NCBI RefSeq assembly: GCF_030020805.1
Contig: NZ_CP125098.1
Span: 6,347,501-6,411,500, forward strand
Origin: Paenibacillus sp. RC67
GTDB lineage: Bacteria > Bacillota > Bacilli > Paenibacillales > NBRC-103111
DNA length: 64,000 nucleotides
Reading direction: 5' to 3'
The notes under the pieces are model-generated. The model was given only the letters and a program-made list of their open reading frames with translations, made no database searches and was not told the DNA's origin. Every line of letters begins with the position of its first letter. Position 1 is the first letter of the stretch. This document shows, piece after piece, positions 26,936 through 36,100 of the stretch. The translations under genes were made by a program, and so were the position numbers.

Positions 26936-27451
26936 TTATTGGCTTCCGTGCTGCTTCAACAGCTCGATCATCGCGAGACGATCTTCTTCGGACAATATTT
27001 GCTCAACCTTAAAGCAAGACGGGCATACGAATACTTTGGTGCTATGAGCTGCCTTAACTAAAGGCTCCTTCAATGCGGAAGGTACGACAGGAACGAATCC
27101 TAACGCCATCGTCCGTGTTCCTGTTAACAACATGAAGCTGTGGCAGACGGGACATTCCGGCGTATCCTCTTGCGTATCCAGCACTCGCTGAACACCTTCT
27201 TCATAATCGTCGATACCATCAAATTCCTCGTAATCCTCGAAATCATTGTCGTTGATATCGTCATCACCATCTTCGACATCTTCTTCGTCCAAAACCGAAT
27301 CCTGCTCTTCTTGTTCTACTTTCAAATTAAGGCTGCGGTAATCGCCGAGCTCATTAAAGCAGTGCGGACAGCTTTCTTCCGGACCGATTTCGGGGTCCCA
27401 CACAATCTCCGTTTGGCACCAGGGACATATTTGATCATGCGATTGCGACAC
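26936..27451 (-). CDS. Acidic double zinc-ribbon protein of unknown function
   Basis: 171 residues. Two CxxC pairs at 9/12 and 28/31 (CPWC, CPHC) and two at 100/103 and 143/146 (CPVC, CPSC) make two zinc ribbons, separated by a strongly acidic segment of about 50 residues that is nearly half D/E. No signal peptide. GTG 27451 has GGAGG eight bases upstream. It is the last gene of a PspA, DUF350, small-peptide cluster on the same strand, pointing to a role in envelope stress. Family not recognised. Confidence 0.75.
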   Translation of the reverse strand: MSQSHDQICPWCQTEIVWDPEIGPEESCPHCFNELGDYRSLNLKVEQEEQDSVLDEEDVEDGDDDINDNDFEDYEEFDGIDDYEEGVQRVLDTQEDTPECPVCHSFMLLTGTRTMALGFVPVVPSALKEPLVKAAHSTKVFVCPSCFKVEQILSEEDRLAMIELLKQHGSQ

Positions 27452-27478
27452 CGTTCATTCCTCCGATTCAACAACTTA

Positions 27479-27562
27479 CTAACCATGTTTAATAAAATAA
27501 TAAGTGCCCCAGACAAAAAACACAAGCGCCAAGGCTAATAAACTACCCCATAAATATTTCAT
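27479..27562 (-). CDS. 27-residue single-pass membrane peptide
   Basis: ATG 27562 is preceded by GGAGG (27570-27574) with seven-base spacing. The peptide is MKYLWGSLLALALVFFVWG followed by TYYFIKHG: one membrane helix with a short positively charged tail. It sits 31 bases upstream of the zinc-ribbon protein and 31 bases downstream of the DUF350 gene on the same strand. Small size makes chance possible, but ribosome site, hydrophobicity and placement agree. Function unknown. Confidence 0.6.
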   Translation of the reverse strand: MKYLWGSLLALALVFFVWGTYYFIKHG

Positions 27563-27593
27563 TGCATGCCCTCCGGTAATAGCCTATCCTTCA

Positions 27594-28013
27594 TTATGTT
27601 ACACTTGCACCGATAACATAAGACATGGATATAGAAATGATCATAGACAAAAATCCAACCGCCCTGTTGTCTTTTTGTATCTGCTCATCAATTTTAAAGT
27701 ATGGCGTCAAAAATTCAAATATAAAATAGGCTACCAGCAGTAAAACAAAACCGTAACCGGCCCAAATAAGCGAATGGAGCACTGAATCGTTATTCAAGAT
27801 TGCAAAACGGAACAAGTTGCAAATCCCGAATATTTTCCCTCCGGTAGCCATGGCTACCGATAAGTTTCCGTTCTTGATCTCTTCCCAATCCTTATATTTA
27901 GTCACTAATTCAAATATAGCAAGGAACACAATGAGCGCTACGACAGCTACAGAGAAAAATGCTAATGTCTCTATATAAGGATTATTTAACAATACATCCA
28001 CCTCATCATTCAA
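27594..28013 (-). CDS. DUF350 membrane protein (YjfL-like)
   Basis: 139 residues with four membrane helices and a pseudo-repeat: helix pair 1 FFSVAVVALIVFLAIFELV, a loop with GNLSVAMATGGKIFGI, helix pair 2, then a second loop DNRAVGFLSMIISISMSYVIG. Two-fold repeat and the A-V/N-x-A-G loop fit DUF350. Members of this family commonly sit beside PspA genes (the yjfI-yjfL type cluster), as here. Probably part of a membrane-protection module. Confidence 0.85.
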   Translation of the reverse strand: MNDEVDVLLNNPYIETLAFFSVAVVALIVFLAIFELVTKYKDWEEIKNGNLSVAMATGGKIFGICNLFRFAILNNDSVLHSLIWAGYGFVLLLVAYFIFEFLTPYFKIDEQIQKDNRAVGFLSMIISISMSYVIGASVT

Positions 28014-28146
28014 GTATCGACACCTCCCTTAAAACCTCAAAAGTATAGCGAATCTCCAAGCTTGTTCGTTACGTTTTGGGGTACTCCCCAGACAAGAAAA
28101 GCATATTCGGGTGTGGGATTCAATATGGAACTGCGTTAACGGTTGA

Positions 28147-28175
28147 AGAGACTGTGGCCGGCAGCCGCAGTCTCT
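28147..28175. other. Strong hairpin between pspA and the DUF350 gene
   Basis: AGAGACTGTGGC, five-base loop, GCCGCAGTCTCT: twelve pairs with one wobble. The downstream T run on either strand is weak (TCTTTT on plus), so it may be a processing or stability element that lowers expression of the genes after pspA rather than a full terminator. The rest of the 198-base gap shows nothing else. Confidence 0.55.
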
Positions 28176-28211
28176 CTTTTAGTCGATACTATTTCGATAA
28201 TTCGGGGTGGA

Positions 28212-28889
28212 TTAAGATTGCTTCTTCGCTTGCAATTTTGCTCTCAAAGCAGCTAGCTCATCGTCAACGCCATCGCTTTTACCCAATTGATCCAGTTCGT
28301 CGTCCAAGCTGCGATTTTTGGAACGAAGCTCGCTGCTTGCTTCCGCTTCCGCTTCCATTTGCAATACTTTCTCCGACATACAGTCAAAGCCTTTTGCCGC
28401 ATTGTCTGTGCCAAAGCCGGACATAGCTTGGTTGATTTGCTTTTGCGCTTTAGCAGCTTCTGCACGGGCAACAAGCAAATCTTTTTTGTTTTTCATTTTA
28501 CTAAACTCGTCTTTCATCTCTTGAAGCTGATTACGCAAACGATCGGCATTGCCTTTGGCAATATCGTATTGATTTTTCATTTCATCGTAACGAGTTTGGT
28601 GCTCTTTCTTATCCTGCAAGGCGCGGCGAGCCAAGTCTTCGTTGCCTTGCTCCAGAGCTTTCAATGCTTGCTCTTCACGCTTTTGCACCATTTCGAAAGC
28701 TTCCTCATATTGCTGCTTGAACTTCTTCTCAACGGCGATTTGCTTCGCTACAGCCACTTCGGCTTCATTGATATCTTCTTCCATATCGCGCAAAAACTGA
28801 TTAAGCATTTTTACAGGATCTTCGGCTTTATCCAACAGATCGTTAATTGAAGCCATCGTCATATCACGCAGTCTTTTAAAGATTCCCAT
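28212..28889 (-). CDS. pspA: PspA/IM30 family membrane-stress protein
   Basis: 225-residue, almost fully helical protein. MGIFKRLRDMTMASINDLLDKAEDPVKMLNQFLRD is the family N-terminus (shown in part: ASINDLLDKAEDPVKML), with amphipathic helix 0 and then long coiled coils to residue 200. ESCRT-III-like; binds and stabilises damaged membrane. GGGAGG precedes ATG 28889. The ECF-type promoter upstream and the DUF350 neighbour fit an envelope-stress operon. Confidence 0.93.
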   Translation of the reverse strand: MGIFKRLRDMTMASINDLLDKAEDPVKMLNQFLRDMEEDINEAEVAVAKQIAVEKKFKQQYEEAFEMVQKREEQALKALEQGNEDLARRALQDKKEHQTRYDEMKNQYDIAKGNADRLRNQLQEMKDEFSKMKNKKDLLVARAEAAKAQKQINQAMSGFGTDNAAKGFDCMSEKVLQMEAEAEASSELRSKNRSLDDELDQLGKSDGVDDELAALRAKLQAKKQS

Positions 28890-28975
28890 ACTAAAATTCC
28901 TCCCATGAATAGTTAGTTTGTATTTTAAGTAGCTTACTTCCTATCTTACAGCAACATCGATGTTTACACTATACA

Positions 28976-29002
28976 TACGAGGTAACCCTTCCTAGAGTTT
29001 CA
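28976..29002 (-). promoter_or_regulatory. ECF sigma-W-type promoter of pspA
   Basis: Minus strand TGAAAC (28997-29002), 17 bases, CGTA (28976-28979): an excellent match to the sigma-W consensus known for pspA in B. subtilis. It begins 20 bases after the mutS2 stop. Confidence 0.8.
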
Positions 29003-29022
29003 TCTCGTTTTAAAAAAATTTG

Positions 29023-31392
29023 TCATTTTAGCTCAGCTACGGTTACCCCAGTACCGCCTTCATTATAGTTGCCGATGCGGAAACTCTTGACGTGCTTATG
29101 TTTGCGTAAAAATTCCTGAATTCCGGTACGTAAAATTCCGGTACCTTTGCCATGAATAATGTAGACTTGACCAAAATTGGCCAAATAGGATTCATCCAGA
29201 AAACGGTCGACTTCGATGATCGAATCCTCCAGATTGGATCCCCGTAAATCCAATTCCATTCTGGCATTTTCGTCTCGCGTCCGCTTGAGACTCGCAGCCG
29301 CTTGCTGCGGTTTTTTGGCCGCGGCGGAAGCTGCCTTAACCAGCTCCAGATCACTTAAATGAACCTTCATCTTCATGATTCCGAGCTGCACCATCGCCTC
29401 AGTGTCATTCACCACTTCGACGATATGACCCTTCTGCCGAAGATTCGTTACAAGCACCTCGTCACCCGCTCCAAGCTTATCCTGCTTTTTCTTGGACGGT
29501 GCTGCGGCCTTCTTCTGCCGAAGCTCAGGCACCGCCTGATCCAATCTGCGTTTGGCGTCGCTCAGTTGATGATCCTTAACTACATTCGCTTCACGCTGCA
29601 TCCGACGAAGATCGGTGATAATTTCATCCGCCTCACGTCGAGCTTTGGCGACTGCCTCTTGCGCTTCCCGTTCCGCCTTTTCGAACAATCGATCTCGCTG
29701 CTCCTCAAAGCGCTGCTGCTGGCCTTCGAGCTTCGTGCGCAGGCTTTCTACCTCGCGGCGGAGCTGTTCAGCCGTGTGGCGCTCCGCTTCAGCGGTCAAA
29801 CGATTTTCTTCCAGCGTGGCAATCATCGATTCCACGCGTTGGTCTTCCTCGCCCACCTGCCCACGGGCATGGTCGATTATCGATTTGGCTAATCCCAGCC
29901 GCTCAGCGATAGCAAATGCATTGCTTCGGCCCGGTACTCCGACCAGCAATCGGTACGTAGGACTCAGAGTCTGGACGTCAAATTCCATACTGGCGTTAAT
30001 AATTCCCTGGCGATCAAAAGCGTAAGCTTTGAGTTCGCTGTAATGGGTAGTAGCTACGATGCGACAGCCCATTCGGTGAATGTACTCTAATAGCGAAATC
30101 GCCAGCGCCGAGCCTTCTGCCGGATCGGTACCTGCTCCAAGCTCATCGAGAAGCACCAGGCTTTTCGGCGTCATATCGCGAAGAATTCGAATAATATTCG
30201 TCATGTGGCTTGAGAACGTACTCAAGCTTTGTTCAATGCTCTGCTCATCGCCGATATCAGCATAGATGGCATCAAAGACGCACAGCTGGCTGCCTTCCTC
30301 TGCAGGAACGAACAGCCCTGACATCGCCATTAGGGAGAGAAGCCCAATCGTCTTCAGTGAGACGGTTTTCCCACCCGTATTTGGACCTGTCACAATGATC
30401 GTCGTATATCGGTTGCCAAGCTCGATGTCCAACGGGACCACCGCATCCACGGGAATAAGGGGATGCCGGCCGCGTTTGATTTTTATAAATCCACGGTCAT
30501 TCAACACCGGCAGCGTTGCTTTCATATCGTGGGAAAGTCCTGCTTTGGCGAAGGTGAAATCCAGCTCTGCCAGCGCATCGATATTGCCCAGCAGAAAATC
30601 TGCCGATTCCGCTACCAGCTCGGTAAGGATACGAAGGATTTTTTCAATCTCCGTCTCTTCCTTCAGCTTCAACTCCCGTACACGGTTATTCAATTGGACT
30701 ACAGCTTCCGGTTCTATAAATAAGGTAGCTCCAGATGCGGATTGGTCGTGAATCATGCCGCCAAAATGGCCGCGGTACTCCTGCTTGACTGGAATAACGT
30801 AACGATCGTTACGTATTGTAACCAGGTTATCCTGCAGCATTTTTTGTATGGAAGGGGTCCGCACCATCTGTTCCAGACGATCACGTGCACGCGTCTCGCT
30901 CGTACGAAGCTCCTGACGAATACGAGCTAGCTCCGGGCTTGCGGAATCCATTACCTGGGCATTGTCGTCGATACATTGCTTGATTCGGTCCTCTGTTGTC
31001 TTCAGCTCTTCGATTTGTTCCGTGAGCAAAAGTAAGGACGGAATCGGATAATCCTCATGAACATCTGCCAAAAACCGTTTAAGCCTGCGGCCTCCATAAA
31101 TAGTATTAGCAACATCAAAAAGCTCGGAGGGACTCAGTACTCCTCCAATTCTCGCCCGATGAACGGCATTTTTGATATCCCGGATGCCTCCGAAAGGAGC
31201 GCTTCCTTTTAACCGATTGACGTTTACCGCTTCGTCGGTAGCTCTAAGACGTCTTTTTACTTCTTCAAAATCGCCGCTTGGTAGAAGCTCCTCTACGCGT
31301 TCTTTTCCTAAGCTGGTCTCAGCATGATTTGCGCATTTATTTAAAATGGACGCATAGTCCAGGGTCTTTAAAATTTTGCTATTCAATTCCAT
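29023..31392 (-). CDS. mutS2: MutS2 recombination-suppressor / ribosome-rescue ATPase
   Basis: 789 residues from ATG 31392. MutS core with Walker A TGPNTGGKTVSLKTIGLL, SSFSSHMTNI and DELGAGTDPAEGSALA (Walker B), then a long coiled coil around 520-640 and a C-terminal Smr nuclease domain (DLRGSNLEDSIIEVDRFL, IIHGKGTGILRTGI). MutS2 lacks the mismatch-recognition domain; it is known for suppressing recombination and for resolving collided ribosomes. It stands at its usual place after the zapA-cvpA region. Confidence 0.93.
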   Translation of the reverse strand: MELNSKILKTLDYASILNKCANHAETSLGKERVEELLPSGDFEEVKRRLRATDEAVNVNRLKGSAPFGGIRDIKNAVHRARIGGVLSPSELFDVANTIYGGRRLKRFLADVHEDYPIPSLLLLTEQIEELKTTEDRIKQCIDDNAQVMDSASPELARIRQELRTSETRARDRLEQMVRTPSIQKMLQDNLVTIRNDRYVIPVKQEYRGHFGGMIHDQSASGATLFIEPEAVVQLNNRVRELKLKEETEIEKILRILTELVAESADFLLGNIDALAELDFTFAKAGLSHDMKATLPVLNDRGFIKIKRGRHPLIPVDAVVPLDIELGNRYTTIIVTGPNTGGKTVSLKTIGLLSLMAMSGLFVPAEEGSQLCVFDAIYADIGDEQSIEQSLSTFSSHMTNIIRILRDMTPKSLVLLDELGAGTDPAEGSALAISLLEYIHRMGCRIVATTHYSELKAYAFDRQGIINASMEFDVQTLSPTYRLLVGVPGRSNAFAIAERLGLAKSIIDHARGQVGEEDQRVESMIATLEENRLTAEAERHTAEQLRREVESLRTKLEGQQQRFEEQRDRLFEKAEREAQEAVAKARREADEIITDLRRMQREANVVKDHQLSDAKRRLDQAVPELRQKKAAAPSKKKQDKLGAGDEVLVTNLRQKGHIVEVVNDTEAMVQLGIMKMKVHLSDLELVKAASAAAKKPQQAAASLKRTRDENARMELDLRGSNLEDSIIEVDRFLDESYLANFGQVYIIHGKGTGILRTGIQEFLRKHKHVKSFRIGNYNEGGTGVTVAELK

Positions 31393-31595
31393 CCTACCTT
31401 TCTTTTCCGTTACAGACCTATTCATTATATTATATCCGATGGCTTGGGGATAAGCTAATTTTCAACTATAGCCGTTTTATCCATCATCCTAAAATATGGC
31501 TCTCATAAACGTATCAATGAAGGCAATAATACTATGTGCAGCGAGTTAATAGTCGAAGTAATGCCAAATCGCATGTTGAGGGAGGTTATAAGCCG

Positions 31596-31955
31596 ATGCA
31601 TTTGCTTGGACATATCGTCAGGTTTATCGTATCTGCTTTGGTGCTAATGTTTGTAAGCTTCATTGTCCCTGCTTTTAAGGTCGGAGGATTCTGGAGCGCA
31701 TTTTTCTTGGCTTTGGTCATTGCGATTGCAGCATGGGTTATCGAAGGCATTTTCGGCAAAAAAATTACGCCATTCGGTCGCGGGATTGTTGGTTTCATCA
31801 CCAGTGCCGTTATCATTTGGGTAGCCCAATTTGTTGTCAGCGGAGTTTCCACAAGCTTCATAGGTGCTATTCTGGCTGCGTTGGTTATTGGGATCATCGA
31901 CTTGTTCATCCCGGTCAAAACCCCGTTCGAGCAAGGGGCAGGCGGGCGTGACTAG
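31596..31955 (+). CDS. Phage-holin-like four-helix membrane protein (YvlD-type)
   Basis: 119 residues with four hydrophobic helices (IVRFIVSALVLMFVSFIVPAF, FFLALVIAIAAWVIEGIFG, GIVGFITSAVIIWVAQFVV, IGAILAALVIGIIDLFIPV), matching the PF04020 group that includes YvlD. GGGAGG lies 11 bases before ATG 31596. Proteins of this type belong to envelope-stress regulons in Bacillus; the molecular role is unknown. It and the next gene are on the plus strand, inserted between mutS2 and cvpA where Bacillus has polX. Confidence 0.8.
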   Translation: MHLLGHIVRFIVSALVLMFVSFIVPAFKVGGFWSAFFLALVIAIAAWVIEGIFGKKITPFGRGIVGFITSAVIIWVAQFVVSGVSTSFIGAILAALVIGIIDLFIPVKTPFEQGAGGRD

Positions 31956-31971
31956 AGCACAATTTCTTTAT

Positions 31972-32007
31972 AAATCAGTCTGCGGGTTCCCGTAAGGCTG
32001 ATTTTTT
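31972..32007 (+). terminator. Rho-independent terminator of the YvlD-type gene
   Basis: AAATCAG ... CTGATTT stem with inner GGG/CCC pairing and six T residues. Confidence 0.8.
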
Positions 32008-32126
32008 CATGTACATGATGTCGCAAAATCTTCTTCCATTATTCACCGGTTTGTCACTGCAAAATGGATACCGCTCGTGTATCATGAACAGTGTGAAAAC
32101 CATAATGTTTGATGGAGGGGTAAAGG

Positions 32127-32525
32127 ATGAAAAGGTTAATCATGTTGGCAGTAGCTGTCTGTCTCATATTCGCATTATCGGCTTGCGGTACAAAAGAAGA
32201 GGCAAAAGCGCCGGCGCCGGCTTCAAACGCGGCATCAGGCACAGCATCCACCGGGGCTTCTAACGATTTGAAGCTGGTCGCTTCGAACTTTAAGTTCGAT
32301 CAAGCAGAGTATAAAGTGAAAAAGGGACAAGACATTACAGTCACATTGGAAAATAAAGAAGGCATGCACGGCGTAGAAATTAAAGGTTTGAATGTTAAGT
32401 TGGATGGCAGCACAAAAACAAAAACATTCAAAGCTGACAAAGAAGGTACCTATGACATTATTTGTACCGTTCCTTGCGGTTCCGGCCATATCAATATGAA
32501 ATCCAAGCTGATCGTGGAATCCTAA
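32127..32525 (+). CDS. Cupredoxin lipoprotein with a complete CuA-type metal site
   Basis: 132-residue lipoprotein: signal peptide MKRLIMLAVAVCLIFALSAC, an Ala/Ser/Pro linker, then a cupredoxin domain from about residue 48. The C-terminal loop is CTVPCGSGHINM, i.e. C-x3-C-x3-H-x2-M, the binuclear copper (CuA) loop of cytochrome oxidase subunit II; the distant fourth ligand fits H in EGMHGVEIKG. No membrane helix pair and no oxidase genes are near, so it is a free CuA-like protein on the outer face of the membrane, perhaps in electron transfer, NO/N2O chemistry or copper delivery. Good GGAGG before ATG 32127. Confidence 0.85.
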   Translation: MKRLIMLAVAVCLIFALSACGTKEEAKAPAPASNAASGTASTGASNDLKLVASNFKFDQAEYKVKKGQDITVTLENKEGMHGVEIKGLNVKLDGSTKTKTFKADKEGTYDIICTVPCGSGHINMKSKLIVES

Positions 32526-32540
32526 GACTCCTCAGATAGC

Positions 32541-32581
32541 AAAAAAACCGATCTCTAGAAATACTAGAAATCGGTTTTTTT
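32541..32581. terminator. Bidirectional terminator
   Basis: AAAAAAACCGAT ... ATCGGTTTTTTT with inner CTAG pairing; serves the convergent cupredoxin (plus) and cvpA (minus) genes. Confidence 0.85.
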
Positions 32582-32588
32582 ATTTGTT

Positions 32589-33134
32589 TCAAGCCGTTTT
32601 TTTGTTCCAAAGCTCATGAAGCTTGTCCGTCACCGAAGGAATTGCGTTGTAAATATAAGGCGCGGATTTGGAGCCATCCAACAAATGTCTCACGGTTTCG
32701 TTAGGAATGACGGTCATGACTTGTACGGCAATTACAATCAACAGCACCGCTTCAGCAAATCCCAACAAAGCTCCGCTCCATTGATTTATCGTTTTTAGGC
32801 CTGGCGTCAATGCAATCCAGTTCAATATGCGTCCTACCAAGCTTAAGGCAAATTTGACTCCAAAAAGAAGCAAAGCGAACGCAATCGCATTATACATGTA
32901 GGTGTCAATATGAAGCTCCTTCATAAGGCTCTCATATTTTTGAAACGATTCATTTGCCGGCAAGGAAATGACACCTGCAACCAATGGAGCTGTTTGCTGG
33001 TACAAAGCAAATGCAACCAGATAAGCAATAAACAAACCCGCAACGGATACGATTTGGCTGACCAAGCCTCGGTAATAGCCCAACACCGTACCCGTTACAG
33101 TAATCACAGCCGCAGCCCAATCCAATCCGTTCAT
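32589..33134 (-). CDS. cvpA: CvpA family membrane protein
   Basis: 181-residue membrane protein with four hydrophobic helices; NGLDWAAAVITVTGTVLGYYRGLVSQIV is the CvpA N-terminus (shown in part: LGYYRGLVSQIVSVAGL). It follows the zapA gene directly as yshB follows zapA in B. subtilis. Linked to envelope homeostasis in other bacteria; function in Firmicutes unknown. Confidence 0.88.
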   Translation of the reverse strand: MNGLDWAAAVITVTGTVLGYYRGLVSQIVSVAGLFIAYLVAFALYQQTAPLVAGVISLPANESFQKYESLMKELHIDTYMYNAIAFALLLFGVKFALSLVGRILNWIALTPGLKTINQWSGALLGFAEAVLLIVIAVQVMTVIPNETVRHLLDGSKSAPYIYNAIPSVTDKLHELWNKKTA

Positions 33135-33155
33135 TGGGACCCCCGCTTAAAGACG

Positions 33156-36100
33156 TTATTCATTCTCAACTACTAGTTCGATCCATTCGTTATACTCGAT
33201 TTGCAGTTTTTCGTACTCGGATTTGAGCTCCTGCAGCTCGGTATAAACCTGTTGGGCTCGTTCACGATGATCGTTGTATTCTTCTTGCAGCGCACGATTC
33301 TGCGCGGCTTGCTCTTTGAACTGTTCCTGAAGTTCGTTATAGAGCTCCGTCTGGATAAGCAGCTCCTCTTGATGCGTAGCAAACTGAACTCTGGATTGCT
33401 CCATCTGTGCCGTAAGCTCTCTCTGGATCTGCTGTTCGCCTTGGTACTGACGCTCAAGCTCTTCGATTCGAGCCAGCTGCTGCTCCTGTGCTTGCAGCAA
33501 GCTCTGATTGTGTTCCATCTGCTGTTGGTACAGCTGCTCCAACTCAGTCAAGCGCTCGTTGCCGCCAAGAAGTTGGAGCTCCAACGCCGCCGCAGCCTCT
33601 GCTTGACCATGAAGCTGTTCTTGGAGGGCAGCTCGCTGTGCATCAAGCTGGCGGTTCTCCTCCAGGCTCTCGCTCTTCTGCTGCTTCATATGGGATTGCA
33701 GCTCAGCAAGCTGGTCCTCAAGCTCTTTGTACAGCTCTTCTTGCAGCTGCAGCTCTTCCCGCTGCTCTCCGCCAAACCTGCGAAGTTCATCGGTCTGCGC
33801 CGTCAGGTCTTCGCAGCGGCGCTGCCATTGGCTCGTACTTTCTTGCAGCTGCAGCTGATACGATTGCTGTTCGCGGAATTGCGTCATGAGCACGCGCAGT
33901 TCCTCCTGCATCGAACCTAATTGCTGCTGATGCTCAGCAAGCTGAGCTTCCCGCTGCGCAAGCTGCTCGCGCAGCGCGGCGTTCTGCTGCTCGCTCTCAC
34001 GAAGCGCCTCCGCGCTGTGAGACGCCTGCTCCTGCAGCTGGCGCTCAGTCGCGCTGTGCAAGGCTTGCAGTTCCTCGTACAGCTCCACTTGGAGCTGAGT
34101 CTCTTCAAGCTGGCTATTCAGCTTGCGCTGTAGCTCAGAAGCTTGCTCCCGCTCCGCTTGCAGCTCTGCCATCAACTCCTCGCTGTGCTGCTGCTGTTGT
34201 TCCAACCGATCAAGCGCCGTCCTGCTCTCTTGCGCTTGATCGCTTAGCTGAGCCTGGAGCAGCTGCCTTTGCTCCAATGCTTCCACCAACTGCTCCTGCA
34301 GCTGATCCGCCAATACCTTGGCCTGCCACTGCTCCGCACGGGCCTGCTTCTGCTGCTCCTGATTCCGCTCGAGCTGCAGCTCGTATTCCTTCTGCTGCAG
34401 CTGAATTTGTTCATTCAGCTGATCGTTCAACAAACTGAGCTCTTCATACCGCTGCAATTGCTCATCGCTTTGGCTTTGCAGTTCCGTTGCCTCTGTTTGC
34501 TGCTGTTCTAGCTGTGCTTGAAGACTTTGAAGCTGCTGTTCCAGAACGGCTTGACGCTCCAGTTCCGTCTTCATACGATCCTCTAGCTCTCCTTGCAAAG
34601 CGAGCTGAAGCTCCAATTCCTGCTCCTGTTCACGCTTCAGCTGCTCCAGCTCGGACTGCGAGCGGCTTACATGAGCCGATAACTCCTCATGCAGCTTCGC
34701 CACTTCAGATCGTGCCTGCTCCGTTAGAGCTGCTTCTTCTGATTGCAGTCTTGCTGCTTCAGAGCGTATTTGCTCCAGCTGTTCGGTTAACTCCGCTTCC
34801 TGCATCCGACTCAGCTCTTCCAGCTCGACTATCGACACACGCTGCTTGGTGAGCTCCTGCTGTAAGCCGCCGCTGCGTTCCCGCTCCAGCTTCAGCTGCT
34901 CTTCCAGCTGCGCCTGCACGCTGCGCTGCTGCTCTAGTTCATGCTCTCTTTCGCTCCTCAGCTGCTCCAGCTCGGACTGCAGATTGTTCGCCTGTGCGGC
35001 TAGCTCCTCGCGCAGCCTTGCTGATTCGAGCTGAGCATGCTCCGTTAGAGCTGTCATCTCTGCTTGCTGCCTGGACGCCTCGGCACGTGCTTGCTCCAGC
35101 CTCTCCTCCAGCTCCAATTGCAGCTTCGCTGCTTCAGCTCGCGCGTGCTCAAGCTGCTCCGTAAGCTCCTCTTCCTGCATCCGACTCAGCTCTTCCAGCT
35201 CCGATGCTGACATCTTCAGCTTCGCCAGCTCTTGCTGCAAGCTGCCGCTGCGTTCCTGCTCTAGCTTCAGCTGCTCTTCCAGCTTCGCTTGTACGTCTCG
35301 CTGCTGCTCCAATTCTTGCTCTCGTTCACGCTTCGACTGCTCCAGCTCGGACTGCGATCGGCTCCCCTGTGCCACAAGCTCCTCATGCAGCCTCGCCGCT
35401 TCAGACTGTGCTTGCTCTCCTTGGGCTGTCAGCTCCAATTGCAGCTTCGTCGCTTCAGCTCGTGCTCGCTCCAGCTCCTCGTTCAATTCGGATTGCAGTT
35501 TTACAGTCTCGGCTCGCGCCTGCTCAAGCTGTTCCGTAAGTTCCTCTTCCTGCATCCGGCTCAGCTCTTCCAGCTCCGATGCCGATACCCTCTGCTTTGC
35601 CAGCTCTTGCTGCAAGCTGCCGCTGCGCTCCTGCTCCAGCTTCAGCTGTTCCTTCAGCTCCGCTAGCATACCGCGCTGCTTCTCTTGTTCTTGCTCACGC
35701 TCCCGCTTCTGCTGCTCCAGCTCCAATTGCGAACGGCTTGTCAAGGCCGCAAGCTCCTCACTTAGCCTTGCAGCTTCAGACTGTGCTTGTTCCGATTGGA
35801 CTGCCAACTCCGTTTGCAGCTTCACTGCTTCGGCTCGTGCTCGCTCCAACTGCTCCGTCAGCTCTGCTTCTTGCATTCGGCTAAGCTCTTCCAGCTCCGC
35901 TGCTGTTTCAAGCTGCTTCGCCAGCTCTTGCTCCAGACCGCTGCCGCGTTCCTGCTCTTGTTTCAGTCGCTCCTCCAGCTCGGTTTGCAAGCTCTGCTGT
36001 TTCGCTACCTCTTGTTCACGCTCACGCTTCTGCTGCTCCAACCGCTGCTGCAGTCTCGCCACTTCCACCTGAGCTTGCTCCGCTTGCGCCACAAGCTCAG

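Noticed and set aside
28076..28426. Plus-strand frame over the pspA end
   Set aside because: Overlaps pspA coding and a hairpin; no start signal; composition not protein-like.
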